Source: Cichorium intybus (taxonomy: Eukaryota; Streptophyta; Magnoliopsida; Asterales; Asteraceae). From it: DNA of 64,000 nucleotides. Both the position numbers and the translations under genes were made by a program. The stretch spans positions 60,921,882-60,985,881 of the forward strand of contig CM042016.1 of the NCBI GenBank assembly GCA_023525715.1, written 5' to 3'. Under the pieces are notes generated by a model. It saw only the letters and a list, made by a program, of their open reading frames with translations. It was not told where the DNA came from and searched no databases. Below, piece after piece: positions 44,109 through 55,501 of this stretch; within the stretch, counting starts at the first letter, position 1; every line of letters starts with the position of its first letter.

Positions 44109-45503
44109 TTATGGTAGAGTAGATCCATCAATCATTCCAAGTCCTCGAACAATTCTTGTAAATGCTTCTTCATTCAAGACTTTTATAAAGATATTGGCCA
44201 GTTGTTCGATTGTGTGAACAAAGTGCACCTCAATATTCCCCTCCTCAACATGACTTTTGATGAAGTGATAGCGAAGTGCTATATGATTCGTCTTGGAATG
44301 TTGAACAGGATTATGACGTATGAGAATGGCACTTTGTGAATCACAAAACATTTCTATTTTTCTCATGTTGATGGCATAATCTTTTAATTGGCTTTGGATC
44401 CAGATGATCTGTGAAGTGCAGGCTGCAGCTGCTACATACTCTGCTTCAGCTGTAGAGATTGAAACACAAGCTTGCTTCTTGGATTGCCAACTAATTAACT
44501 TTCCATCAAGGAATTGACAACCCCCCGAAGTGCTCTTGTGATCAATGGAGCATCCACCTAGGTCTGAGTCTGAATAAGCTTGAATGTAGAAGCCAGAGTT
44601 TTCTGGGTACCATAAACCATAAGCAGGAGTGTTGTGAAGATAACGAAAAATTGTTTTAACTGTAGCATGGTGAGGTTCACGGTGATCAGCTTGATATCCT
44701 GCACAATTGTAGACTGCAAACATGATGTCTGGTCGACTGGCTGTGAGATAAAGCAATGATCCAATCATGCTTCGATACGTCTGGATGTCAGTCTTCGGTT
44801 TGTCCAGTGATGGATTTAACCTTGTACCTGCAGGCAATGGAACTTTTTCTTTGGAGCAGTTAGTCATTCCGAAGCGTTCAAGCAAACTCTTCGTATACTT
44901 TTGTTGATTGATGAAAATCCCTTATTTAGATTGTTTTATTTGCAATCCAAGAAAGAAGTTAATCTTTCCCATCATACTAATTTGAAACTTTCTTTTCATT
45001 AGTTTTTCAAAATCTTTAAGGAGATTGGGATCAGTGGATCCGAAGATAATGTCATCCACATAAATTTGGACTAGCATCAAATGAGATCCAGCTTTCTTTC
45101 TGAAAAGTGTTGGATCCACTGAACCGTGTTTGAAGTTTGATTCTTTTAAAAACTTTGTCAAGGTCTCATACCGAGCCCTGGGTGCTTGTTTTAAACCATT
45201 GACAGCTTTTTCTAACACATAGCAATGGTTGGGATGAGCTTTGTCTACAAAGCCAGGTGGTTGTTCAACAAATACGGTTTCCTCGAGATCACCATTTAGA
45301 AAAGCACATTTGACATCCATCTGATAGACATCAAAGTTTTTGTGTTCAGTATAAGCTAAAAATATCCGAACTAATTTGAGTCTGGCAACAGGAGAAAATG
45401 TGTCTTCGTAGTCTATCCCCTCCTGTTGACAGTAACCTTTGACAACCAGCCTTGCTTTGTTCCGAACCACATTGCCTTCGGTGTCTAATTTATTTCTATA
45501 CAC
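44109..45503 (-). pseudogene. pol: Copia B reverse transcriptase and RNase H
   Basis: RT: NKARLVVKGYCQQEGIDYED, MDVKCAFLNGDLEETVFVEQ, NGLKQAPRARYETL and catalytic VQIYVDDIIFGST. RNase H after a stop near 44922: YRSMIGSLLYLTASRPDIMF, SDSDLGGCSIDHKSTSGGCQ, SISTAEAEYVAAAACTSQII and FCDSQSAILIRHNPVQHSKT. Both pieces share a frame. Catalytic residues are intact. Confidence 0.93.
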
Positions 45504-45544
45504 CCATTTGAGACCAACAATTGAAGCATTTGCGGGTTTTGGAA

Positions 45545-46415
45545 TTAGGCTCCAAACTTTTTTCTTTCAAATTCCTCTAATTCCAATTGCATAGCTTCAA
45601 TCCAGTCCGGGTGATCAAATGCATCCTTAACGTTCTTATGTTCAACCTTTGAGATAAAGACATTCAACATGCATGACTCTGAAGTTTTGTTTAAATCAAG
45701 TTGTTTTTGGTGTAGTTGTGCACGAGTCAAGACATTATCTTGAACATTACCGATGACAAGTGATGGGGGATGATTTTTGCGTCCATTTGTCCAAAGGAGG
45801 ATAGTTTGGATCAACTTCAGATGGACCTTTATAATCGACTTCCTCATTATCTGAAGGATACCCAGAGGTGGATGGAAAATCATCTGTTACTAAATGATTG
45901 TTTGAATTAGTAACATTTGTTTGAGGTGTGTTTTGATTTGAGGTTTGAGAAGAAGAGTTTAAAGTATTCTCCCCCTCGACAGCAGTTGGTGTTGTGGTAG
46001 TGGTGCCTCTATCAGAAGCGACTGGTGTTGTTGAGTTCGGAGTGGAAATCTCTGGCTCCCCCTGGACTGATGGGTACAGGGACATAATGTGAGAGATTTC
46101 ATGTGGGGGCAAGTTGTGACTTGTGTTGTTTTACTCCTCCTTAAAACCAGAATTCCCTTCATATCTGTTAGATGGCTCCCCCTCAACTGAAGATGGTCTT
46201 TGTACACTGCTTGTTGAAGAATCATGAGGCCCATCTGTGAGTTTGGACAATTCGGATACATTATTATCTGGTGCCCTCGCTTCGAAGTCCACAACCCTCA
46301 CAGGTGGATCAAAGAGAAGAGTGAAATCTGTGTCAAAAGTAGTGATTGGTAATGCATTAACAGTCGGCTTCGGAAAGATAGATGACATAGGAAACGAATG
46401 CAGGGATTTCTTGAT
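45545..46415 (-). pseudogene. pol: Copia B hinge between integrase and RT
   Basis: A Ser/Thr/Pro-rich linker with stops and one frame change, ending ALQLELEEF-type sequence (IEAMQLELEEFERKK) that leads into RT. No catalytic motif is expected here. Confidence 0.7.
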
Positions 46416-47321
46416 TTAGAAGTCATCAAACGAGAGGTTGAAGGTTTCTTCAATTTTACGAGTCCTCTTGTTCATAACCCTATAGGCCTTTGAGTCTTGT
46501 GAATATCCAAGAAAAATCCCCTCTTCAGATTTGTCCTTAAACGTTGTCAAATGATCTTTTAAGTTCAAAATAAAACACATGCAACCGAAGATATGAAGAA
46601 ACTTGACATTTGGTTTTCTTCGGTTGAGTACTTGATAAGGTATAATGTGAAATCTCTTGTGGATGTATGATCTGTTTTGAGTGAAGCATGCTGTAGAGAT
46701 AGTTTCATCCCATAAGTACATCGGCAAATTTGCAAAGTTAAGCATGGTTCTGGCTGCTTCACACAAAGAACGATTTTGTCTTTCTACAACACCATTTTGT
46801 TGAGGAGTATATGGTGCTGAGAAGTTATGACTAATCCCCTTTGTCTTCAGAAATCCATCAAGGGTTTGATTTTTGAACTCCGAACCGTTGTCACTGTGTA
46901 CACTTCGGACTTTCTTGTTGAGCTTTACTTCAATTTTCTTTATGAAATTAATGATTTCTTCAGCCGCATCAGACTTGTTTATTAAGTATAAGACCCAAGT
47001 GAATCTTGAATAATCATCAACTATCACAAGAATGTATTTCTTCTTCCCAATAGATTCAACAACGGATGGACCACAAAGATCCATCTAGAGAAGTGAAAGA
47101 GGTTCGGTGATTTTTGGGTTGATCATAGTTGGATGCCTTTGTTTTGTTTGCTTGCCATGTTCACAAGCAAAACAAAGTGAGTTGTTATCAAATTTGAGAG
47201 CTTGCATTCCATGAAGCAAATCCATAGCCACTAACTTGTTTAAGTATTTGAAGTTTAAATGAGCAAGTCTTCGGTGCCATAGCCAGCTTACATCTGAATT
47301 GGCTTTGGATAGAAAACACAA
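46416..47321 (-). pseudogene. pol: Copia B integrase
   Basis: Zinc-binding HRRLAHLNFKYLNKL ... CFACEHGKQTKQ, then MDLCGPSVVES (first Asp), VHSDNGSEFKNQTL (second Asp) and YTPQQNGVVERQNRSLCEAA (Glu), followed by GEIFLGY-type EEGIFLGYSQDSKAYRV. One stop at 47085. The catalytic triad is complete. Confidence 0.92.
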
Positions 47322-47324
47322 TGA

Positions 47325-47717
47325 TTACCTACCAGTCACTGGCTTCATATTCAAAGGAAACATTGACCCCTTTCTTTCAGATTTCAACAAGACTTTGTTT
47401 GGTGCTTCTTTCGTGACGACACTTCCTTGGTTATTGAATGTAACAACATTTCCCGTTCCAACTACCAGTTGAGAGATGCTCACAAGATTGTGCTTCAATC
47501 CTTTTATAAATGCCACTCTGTTGATTATAAATTGGCCATTTGTGATTTTTCCATAACCCCGAATTGGACATGTTTCATTGTTGCCAAAGCGAACGTTTCT
47601 AGCATCATCCAATGTTCTGTAATCCCTAAGATACTCCCTCTTCCCAATCATATGTCTTAAGCAGCCACTATCCATGTACCATTTTGCATCGTACCGCTCA
47701 TTTGACATGACCTGCAA
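47325..47717 (-). pseudogene. pol: Copia B protease
   Basis: WYMDSGCLRHMIGKREYL carries the Asp-Ser-Gly active site in the context typical of copia, then GYGKITNGQF and LKHNLVSISQL. In frame with integrase after a stop near 47322. Confidence 0.9.
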
Positions 47718-49755
47718 TTAATCAAGAAGGAGTTCATACCCAATCAATCTTGGGTCCTCAGGGTAAGCGAAAGATTCTTGAATCCACTTTTCTACGGCCT
47801 CTTCGGATATTTCATTAGCATTTAAATTTATCATATTCTCCGAAGTCTCATGTGACGAACAAGATGAGTCAGAACATGATTCCGAAGAGCTTTTTGTTAA
47901 AATTGATGAGTCCGAAGTGACTGAAATAATGGAAGTCTTCGGAACCCATATTTGTTTGGAAGAGCTTGATTTTGAGGTTTTTGACTTTTTCTTTGTACAT
48001 GAGAGTTTTGAACAAATTGATGACTTTGAAGATTTAGATTTTGCAGTCAGATTTTTTTTCAAATCATTTCTTTTCCAATTTTGATTTTAATTTTCAAGTG
48101 TAGATTTCCTCGATATTGAACTGCATAACGTAGAAGTACAAAGGTACTCTTCGTATGCCAATTTGAAATCATTTAATGAAAGATTCTTATCCTTAAACAA
48201 ATCCAAATTTTTGTCCAGCCACTGATGGAATGTATCTATCAAATTGTTTCCTTTTGAAAATGTTTTCTTTGATGGTTTTTGAAATTTGGGATTTGGAAAG
48301 TTTGGTTTCGAAGGTTCAAAAGATGGTTTGGAAAACTTGTTTTTAACATTTGAAATCTTTGTATCCATTGCTTTTGTTCCAGAAGTTGAGGCTATTGTAA
48401 TGGTTGGTTTTGAAACTCCGAAGGGTGTTTTTCTTTTAACAAGATTTTGTGTTTGCTTTGTTTTAAACTTCTCAACTGTTGGTTTTTGTATTGGCTTTGA
48501 GATTACAACAGTAGGTTTTGTTTTGGAAGTTGAGGCAATGTTGTGAACTTGTGGCTTTTTGAGAATTTGAGGTCTTTTCCAAATCTGAGGTTTTTGTACC
48601 GAAGGTTTAGAAACAAAAATCTTTGGTTTTGTAATGACATTTTCAAAAGATTGTGAAAGCGGTACACTCTCACAAGATTTCATTAACTGAAAAACATCCA
48701 TCTTCGGAGCTATAGGTTTCTCCATAACTTGAATTTGTTGTAATTTTTGTTAGTGTAAATGTGATTATCATTTTTGACATTTAAAAGATGAGACATGTTT
48801 TTGGGAGTCTTTTCCTTTTCATAAGAAAGATGATTGTAGATGTTATATCCATACAAATCTTGTTTTCTCGCATTGATTTTTACTTCCATTCGTTCATTCA
48901 TTTCATTTTCAACCACTTTTGAAGATGAGAAGAATCCTTCCTCAGTAACTGTGGAATTATCCTCCTCACAGATCTTTTTCAAATCATTGTCAATTAAAAG
49001 CATGCCACCAGGCTTCACAAAAATGGAGTTTTTGAAATAAGAGATCTTCGGATAGATACAAGCAACATGGACTAGTCTTTTTAAATTGTCTTTGAGATAT
49101 TGATCGTAGGAGACACATTCATCAGAAATTTGTATTTTAGATTTCACAATTTCCTTGTTTTCAGAAGTTTCATATTCACAATCAATTTTTTTTTTCCTTT
49201 GTCAACCGAAGACAATTGTGATGTGTCTTCGGAGGGTGAAGCGGATGCGGAGGATGATTTTAATATAGTCAAAGATGAACAATCAACTTCCTCCATATTC
49301 GAATCACATTCTGAATTATTCTCAGATTCAGTTTCAACAGTGACTACATCTTTATTTTCAATTTGAGGAACATTCTTTTTCAATATGGGAATTTCTTGTG
49401 GAAATAACTTCAACAAATTATCACCTACAGAGATTAAACCATGTCTATACGAAGGGTTGGTGACTTCGGAGCCAGATACTATCGATTAACATTCATAAGA
49501 TATACTATAAACTTCCTTACGCTTAAACTCAATAAAAGGCATCAGTTGTCTATGTTGAACATTACACACGTCAGCAGAATGATAGATGCGAGTAATATGA
49601 GTATACAAACGTTTTGTAGTTTCACAGAAAATATTATGTTGTCTCAAAATTACATCATGATTAATCAAATGTTTCTCCCTATTCTCCTCTAGCAGTGTGA
49701 TTCTTAAATTGGCCTTTTCTAGTGAGAACTTCAAACTTTCTACTCTCCCCCTCAA
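47718..49755 (-). pseudogene. gag: Copia B extended gag C-terminus
   Basis: Several frames carry a coiled-coil start (VESLKFSLEKANLRITLLEE), acidic and Ser-rich regions, a Lys/Pro-rich stretch (KPQIWKRPQILKKPQ) and IWVPKTS before protease. Layout matches SIRE-type gag extensions and Copia C's ORF. Dense in TCCGAAG/CTTCGGA. Confidence 0.65.
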
Positions 49756-51404
49756 GTTGAGAATCTCCTCCTCATTGATTTCCTCCCTATTTTCGTATCA
49801 ACGAGTAGTTTATGCATCACAGAACAATCGCGAGTTATTTCATCAATGATAGGAGTAGATTTAGATGCAGGAATTTTAAAAGTTGAGAGAAGTTTAGATA
49901 CCTGTTCGGGAATGGTCATGCGTTTGTCCTTAGCCATTAGACAGACATCTTCACCTTCATCCGAAGAGTCATCAAACCAACACTTCGGAATCATAGCATC
50001 AGTTGACATCTTCTGCTCCGAACTCACATAACCAAAACCTGCAGAGTCTTCAAATCCCCACTCATCTTCACTTTTAGTATCTTCATATGTGACCTTCAAA
50101 AAGCACTTACCCTCATCATAGGCCATGAAAGCACTATGAGTTGGCTTTCTTACTTCTTTATCTTCGGAGTCAGATGACCAGACTTGATATGTTCCTGGGT
50201 AATCCTCAGCAGCCATCAGGGCTAAGTCCTTGGTCTTTTCTCTTACTTCCTCCATCTTTCTTGCATAGTAAGTCTCATCTTTCACCTGATTTTGTTTCTC
50301 ATTTTGTTTTCAAAGCATGCAGTCTTTTGCAAAGTGATTCTTACCATGACAGTAAGTACAATCAAAACCTGAGTCACCAGCAACTTTCTTATCTTTAGTT
50401 TTAGCCTTTTGTGACTCCGAAGTGTTAGATTCAACAGGCTTCGGAGTGAATTTTGTTGATTTGTCTTTGGGAGTGTAAATCTCAGGTTTTGGCTTCGGAG
50501 TGAAGGAGTTTTTGTTGAAGTTTTTCACAAACGGTTTTGGTGGATTGGACTTATTCACAAAGGGTTTTCTGAACCTACGATTGTTTGCAGCATACAAAGC
50601 AATTGATTCTCCGTTCTCTCCTTCCATGTAACCATCTGGTTCATCCTTGTATTCTTCTTCTTCAACATTTGAAATAAGTGCCAATAAACCAGAACCAGAA
50701 GCAGCCTTCACACTTCTCCTTCCACAGATGTCAGGCTCGTGGGATTTGATGAGATTATAGAGAGCCGCTAGTAAGTATGTGTTGATGTTCTCATAAGATT
50801 TAATCATCAGCATAATGGGTCTCCATTCAGGCCTTAAGCTATAGAGAAACTTGATATTGACCTCTTGTTGACTTCGAGTTTCACCATACCTTTCCAGTTC
50901 ATACACCATTTTGCTATATCTTTCTTAAGCTTGCTCCAGAGTTTCACTCTCTTGTTATTTGAAGTTACTAAAGTCAGCTAGAACTTCTTGAACCACACTT
51001 GATTGTAAAGTATTATCATCAGCAAAACGAATAGCCAAACGATCCCAAATCTCTTTAGCTGATTTTGCTCTAGAAATGTGATGTTGAACATTAGGTCCAA
51101 GTCTACTTCTTAGTTCTCGCATAGCCATTTCATAATTTCTAACCATCCTTAAGTCTGGTGCATTTAGAACACCAGCAGCTTCATCATCATCCATATCAAG
51201 GAAACGTCATTCAATGTCAGTGTGAGGACCATCTCTTACAGATCTCCAGATATCCTTTGCTTCATCAAGACCTTCAAGATAATCCCTCATACGATCAGCC
51301 CAGTAATCATAGTAGGTCGGAACAAGAACATGTGCTTTGGTGGGGGAACCAATCAGATTGGCATAGCTGAGCATATTAGCATAAGAAGCAGTAGAATCAG
51401 TCAT
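49752..51404 (-). pseudogene. gag: Copia B gag with zinc knuckle
   Basis: It starts MTDSTASYANMLSYANLIGS at 51404. A single frame continues to 49752 with stops near 51207, 50955, 50919 and 50310. Features: a capsid-type domain (YDYWADRMRDYLEGLDEAKD, AKEIWDRLAIRF, KFLYSLRPEWRPI), a basic Pro/Lys region and the knuckle CTYCHGKNHFAKDC near 50335. The constant frame means point mutations rather than indels broke it. Confidence 0.88.
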
Positions 51405-51549
51405 TTTGAATGAATTTCAACAGGATCTTTTTAGAAAAACGAGTTATAGAGACAGTTATCAGTTGCGGAATTCTAGATCTAAGAAACAATTCAGATCTAG
51501 AACTGTAACAAAGAAATGAAGCTCTAAGAACAGGTTTTCGAGATGTCCT

Positions 51550-51561
51550 GCTCTGATACCA
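51550..51561 (-). other. Copia B primer-binding site (initiator tRNA-Met)
   Basis: Minus strand TGGTATCAGAGC, complementary to the 3' end of initiator tRNA-Met, two bases from the LTR. Confidence 0.92.
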
Positions 51562-51563
51562 CT

Positions 51564-52026
51564 TGTTGGGTGTTGAAATCGATCAAACAGTGAGATTTGA
51601 CAAGAATTCTACTAACATGAATTATCCTAAGTAGCACACACAAGCAATTATAAGTAAGAACAGATAAGAACACAATGGAATTGGATAACTTGTGTCGAAT
51701 GCTTTGATTAATCGATTAGGGTTTTACAATTGGAAAGATTCAATCTCAGACTCGGCAAGGAATGGTATCACTAATATTTATACATGATTAGTGATACGCA
51801 TAGTACAATTATTACAGAGAATATCCTATCAGAGTACTAGCCAATAGGATTCTAGATTCATGCACCATGTAGTCTGCAGACACGTGTGCACCAAAAGTTG
51901 TTACTTCAAAATAGCCTTCGGATGCTCCATGATTAACACTTCGGAGTCTTCAGGATTTGGGGTCTTCTTTATCAAAATCTCAGGTCTTTGGATTGAGTAG
52001 CACTTCATCAAAAACATAACTCAACA
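51564..52026 (-). repeat. Copia B 5' LTR
   Basis: The pair of 38451-38913, 463 bp. TATAAATATT on the minus strand lies at 51773-51782, with CTTCGGA motifs upstream of it (51911 and 51942). Confidence 0.92.
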
Positions 52027-53500
52027 AGAGCAGGAAGACAGATGAAAGCATTAAACCAAGGGGGAGATTGTTGGGTCATATTTAATGTGCTTTAATCTTT
52101 CCATTTACAGGCTTAAAATAGAAAATATGGGTTGGACTGTGGTTTTCGGTTTGGACCGAAACCTCCTTGATTTCCCAAAAACCAAGTGTTTTCGGTGGGC
52201 TGGGCCAAGGCGTTTTCGGTGGGCTTCTCATCCGTGAGCTTAGGGTTTGCTAGGTTTCATACGTAGGTATAAAAGGTCAATGTAGTTGTCATTGTCATTA
52301 GTTGGTTGCTTTGGAATGCGTGCCTAGCTAGAGTGAATATTCTTGCATTCAAGCAATCAAGAATCTTATGTACTAGACCTTGTTTAATCAAAAGGTGTGC
52401 ATTGAAGATTGAAAATCTCCTTGTGTTCTTATTGTTTTGATTCGATTCACTCATTGGGTTCCGCACCATTGAGTGTTAGATTAATACCCTGTGAGATATT
52501 GGACTTACAAAATTCATAGTTAATTGTACAAAAATTATTTGAGGATAAGACCAGTTGGAAATGTTCATGTTAGGGGTCTAGTTTCCATGTACAAAAAATT
52601 AGAATCCAAATCCCTTTGAATTTTGTGTGTTGGTTCTATCATTGAATAGTGGTGTAGTGAATGGACTGATCAAATCAGTCCAATTTGGGGATTTTTCATT
52701 TATTATTGAAAAATATAAATGAGCTAAGGTAAGGCCTTGTGACCTTGTCCTTGGATCTAGTGTTTGTCTAATTTTTCTTAGATATTATCTTCAAACCCTC
52801 TTTGGCTAGTTATTTCAAATCTTCTACGCGGGTTGGAAATCAGCTTTGCTGTCGGTTTCCTCTTTTGGGTTAATTTGTCTTGGTTGTGGATCTTGGTTAG
52901 TACGGTGTGCGTCCGACCTTACCTAAAACTAATTAGAACATATTATAACTCCTTTGTTGAGTAAAAGTGAACAGGGGGGTGTTCATAGTGGGACACGGTT
53001 CGTGTCGGAAGCTGGAAATATACAAGTATAAGTATACAACTACAAGTAATTGTTTACACAATATGAACCCATTCTAAGCAGTGACATATGGGGTGTAGGT
53101 CAGTGGAAGAAGGAAGGTCTCTGAGTGCTGCATTTCCTGTGCATTACCAACTGCTACTTATCAGGTGAGTTTTTCACTACATTATATGGATGTTATGTAT
53201 ACTCTATTGTAGCTTGTGTGTGCTTAAAAGACGAGTGTGGATAGTACTAGGCTGTGTGTATTGTACTAATATTATATGTTCTTTCTTGTAGTTGTGTGTT
53301 GTTATGATGCTATGATATGCTTGATTATTGTGGTATGTATGGATGTCTAGTGTGTTTCTTTGTGTGTTGTTAGGCTGTTGTAAAGTCTAGTAGGGGTTAC
53401 ATAGGGATGGTCATCTACAAAGCAAGACTTACATGCATGGCTAAGGTGCGACAACAAGATATACTGAGGGTGCTGAGTAGATGGCCAGATACAGCAGGAG
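52027..53500 (+). other. Old plus-strand LTR-like sequence and unassigned flank
   Basis: It continues 38450. AACCAAGGGGGAGAT (52054-52068) followed by TGTTGGGTCATATT looks like a polypurine tract and LTR start; TATAAAAGG lies at 52269-52277. The LTR end cannot be fixed. From about 53000 to 53500 I see no gene and no clear repeat. Confidence 0.45.
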
Positions 53501-53895
53501 TGTAGGACTAAATTAATAATGAAAGCAAACAACGAGAACACAAGTGTATGAATATTCAACCAGTCGAATGATTATATTCAATGTAAAAAGATAGTGCTCC
53601 AAATCTATATGATGAGCAACTATGAATAACGTTACAAAGAATAATGCGACTATGCAAAAGTACGTACTAAACATCTAGGGTCGAGGGTGTTTAAATACTA
53701 AGATCTAATAGGATAAACACGTAATCTTATTAGTTATAGGTAAGTATAAAACCCTAGACATTATCTCTAAACAAAAGATAAATACAAAATATGACTGTCT
53801 TCTGATAAGTACACCAACTTCGGTTCAACCTCTCGCTTCGGACATGTACATGTGTACTTCGGATGTCAAATCTCATCACAATCAGAATGGTAACA
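53501..53895 (-). repeat. Candidate 3' LTR of Copia D
   Basis: Plus reading TGTAGGACTAAA ... GAATGGTAACA, TG...CA ends, 395 bp. CACAAAGGGGGAGAA (minus) abuts it at about 53896-53910. The outer end is less certain because the partner LTR is not in the window. Confidence 0.6.
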
Positions 53896-54152
53896 TTCTC
53901 CCCCTTTGTGGTGAAGATGCCAGGTATCCGAAGTCTATAACATATGAAACGCCTTGATCAATTCCCTCTGAATTTGTAACCACCACTTCAAATGAGTACA
54001 TAACTCCAGCTTCGCATCATCGGAGTTCTCATTGTTGATCGTCACTCTTGCAATCATTCCTTCCAAAAAGGTTGAAGGAAACTTCTCTTTCTTGTCCATG
54101 TCAAAGAATAACTTTTTCTGAAGACTTTTCTGTGAAAGCTTTCCTTTGTAAA
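53896..54152 (-). pseudogene. Copia D extra-ORF remnant, left of Copia C
   Basis: Short readable stretches on the minus strand (KEKFPSTFLEGMIARVTINN) continue the ORF at 60157-60816. 54148-54152 is the GTAAA duplication. Confidence 0.5.
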
Positions 54153-55501
54153 TGTTGAAAAATACGATAACTGATCTCCACGAATAAGGTTTTTAATCCA
54201 AATACTGTGTGACAGATATGTATTTTAGCTATAATATGCGGAATAAATAAGAGTTGCGGAATAAAGTTAAGTTGCTGAAAGCTATAAATAAATTGACAGA
54301 AAGCGGTAAATAAAGTAAAAGTTAAAAGTTAGAGGTTAGATGTAATAAACGCCATTATCAACGATAACGTGTTTTTACAATAAATAAAAAGGTTCGAAGT
54401 TAGAAGTTAGAGGTTAGATGTAATAAACGCCATTATCAACGATAACGTGTTTTTACAATAAATAAAAAGGTTAGAAGTTAGAAGTTAGATGTCTCGGTTA
54501 AAGACAGTCCACATATGTTTTGGTTGTCACGGTTCAATTCGGATGTATTGGAAATTTGGTACAGTTGATTTATAACAGTTTAAATAAAACAATAACGACA
54601 AAGATAAATTATTGGAATTATAATTTCAAAAGAACTTATCGATGACGGAAGAACGTGGCGTTTTCTTGATGTGTCGATTTCTTGTTCTTTTCGATAGGAT
54701 GAGGTTTTGGTGATTTTTGGTGTCGGGTAGAGGTTGTTTGGAGGTTTGTAGTTTGGTGTCGGGTAGAGGTTGTTTAGAGGTTTGAAGTTTTGGTGTCGGG
54801 AGGATGTCTTGTTTCTTGCGGTTTTGCGGTTTGTTTTTGTTACCAAATGCAGAGATTTGAGTATCTTGAGGTTTCTGGTCGTGGGTAAGAGTGTATGGAG
54901 CTTGGTTAATGTGTGTAGGTTGTGCTCTCAAAATCAGCAAGAGGAAGCCTCTATTTATAGTTCTGTCCAGCGGAGATCGGGTCGCGATCCTCTATAGGAT
55001 CGGGTCGCGATCTTGAGTGGTGCTCGCTTTTGCGCTGGCCACTACCCGACTCGGTGGAGTGTGGTAGGTGGGTCGGGTCGCGATGAGGACGGAGATCGGG
55101 TCGCGATCTGGTCGGGTCGCGATGGGTAAAAAGATCGGGTCGCGATCTTGTCGGGTTGCCATCGGCTCGCGATCTTTGGTCAGCATTATATCACGCGTTT
55201 GTCATTAGATCGGGTCGCGATCCGGGTTGAGATCGGGTCGCGATCTTCGCTGTTCCTGCCTTTTTCTTCTTTTGTTTTGTTTTTCTTCACGTTGCGACAC
55301 ATGTGCTGTCTGGTCGCGATTTCTGTAGCTGGGTGACATTTTTGCTCTTTGGTACATAGCGTCTTTTTCTCAGGTTTCATTGATCTTGGTTTGGTTGATC
55401 ACGAATTTACGCAACCTGAAATAAACTTATAATATTTGTTTAAAAACATTTCGACTTATTTCAGTGATGGTCACATAAAAACATAAAAACATTATTCAAC
55501 A
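54153..55501 (-). repeat. Copia C 3' LTR
   Basis: 1349 bp. Contains two tandem copies of a ~95-bp block (GTTAGATGTAATAAACGCCA near 54330 and 54413), a minus-strand TATA CTATAAATAG at 54951-54960, and the dyad-motif array 54969-55330 directly upstream of that TATA. Confidence 0.93.
54969..55330 (-). repeat. GATCGGGTCGCGATC array upstream of the Copia C TATA box
   Basis: TCGGGTCGCGAT occurs eight times in about 260 bp, usually inside GATCGGGTCGCGATC, plus degenerate copies (GGTTGCCATCGGCTCGCGAT, GGTCGCGATTTC). Spacing is irregular, so it is a dispersed cluster. The same array is in the other LTR (about 59625-59985). Confidence 0.9.

Larger units (their letters stand above)
38451..52026 (-). 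mobile_element. Copia B: SIRE-like Ty1/copia retrotransposon with an extra 3' ORF
   Basis: LTRs of 463 bp at 38451-38913 and 51564-52026, with an AGAGC duplication at 38446-38450 and 52027-52031 and an initiator tRNA-Met primer site. Minus-strand order: gag with CCHC, extended gag C-terminus, protease, integrase, RT, RNase H, a spacer, then an additional ORF in env-like position. Size (13.6 kb), extended gag and the extra ORF fit the SIRE/Maximus group, although SIRE LTRs are usually longer. Stops and small frameshifts inactivate it. TCCGAAG/CTTCGGA occurs about 36 times by eye. Confidence 0.92.

Noticed and set aside
48286..48546. Plus-strand Phe/Val-rich ORF in Copia B gag
   Set aside because: Antisense reading of the Lys/Pro-rich gag tail.
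54969..55330. CRISPR-like array or satellite in the Copia C LTR
   Set aside because: Short dyad motifs with irregular spacing in a eukaryotic LTR; no constant repeat-spacer length.
54958..55336. Small ORFs through the GATCGGGTCGCGATC array
   Set aside because: Frames stay open because of the repeat; they read as Arg-Asp-Pro-Ile repeats on one strand and have no coding signal.
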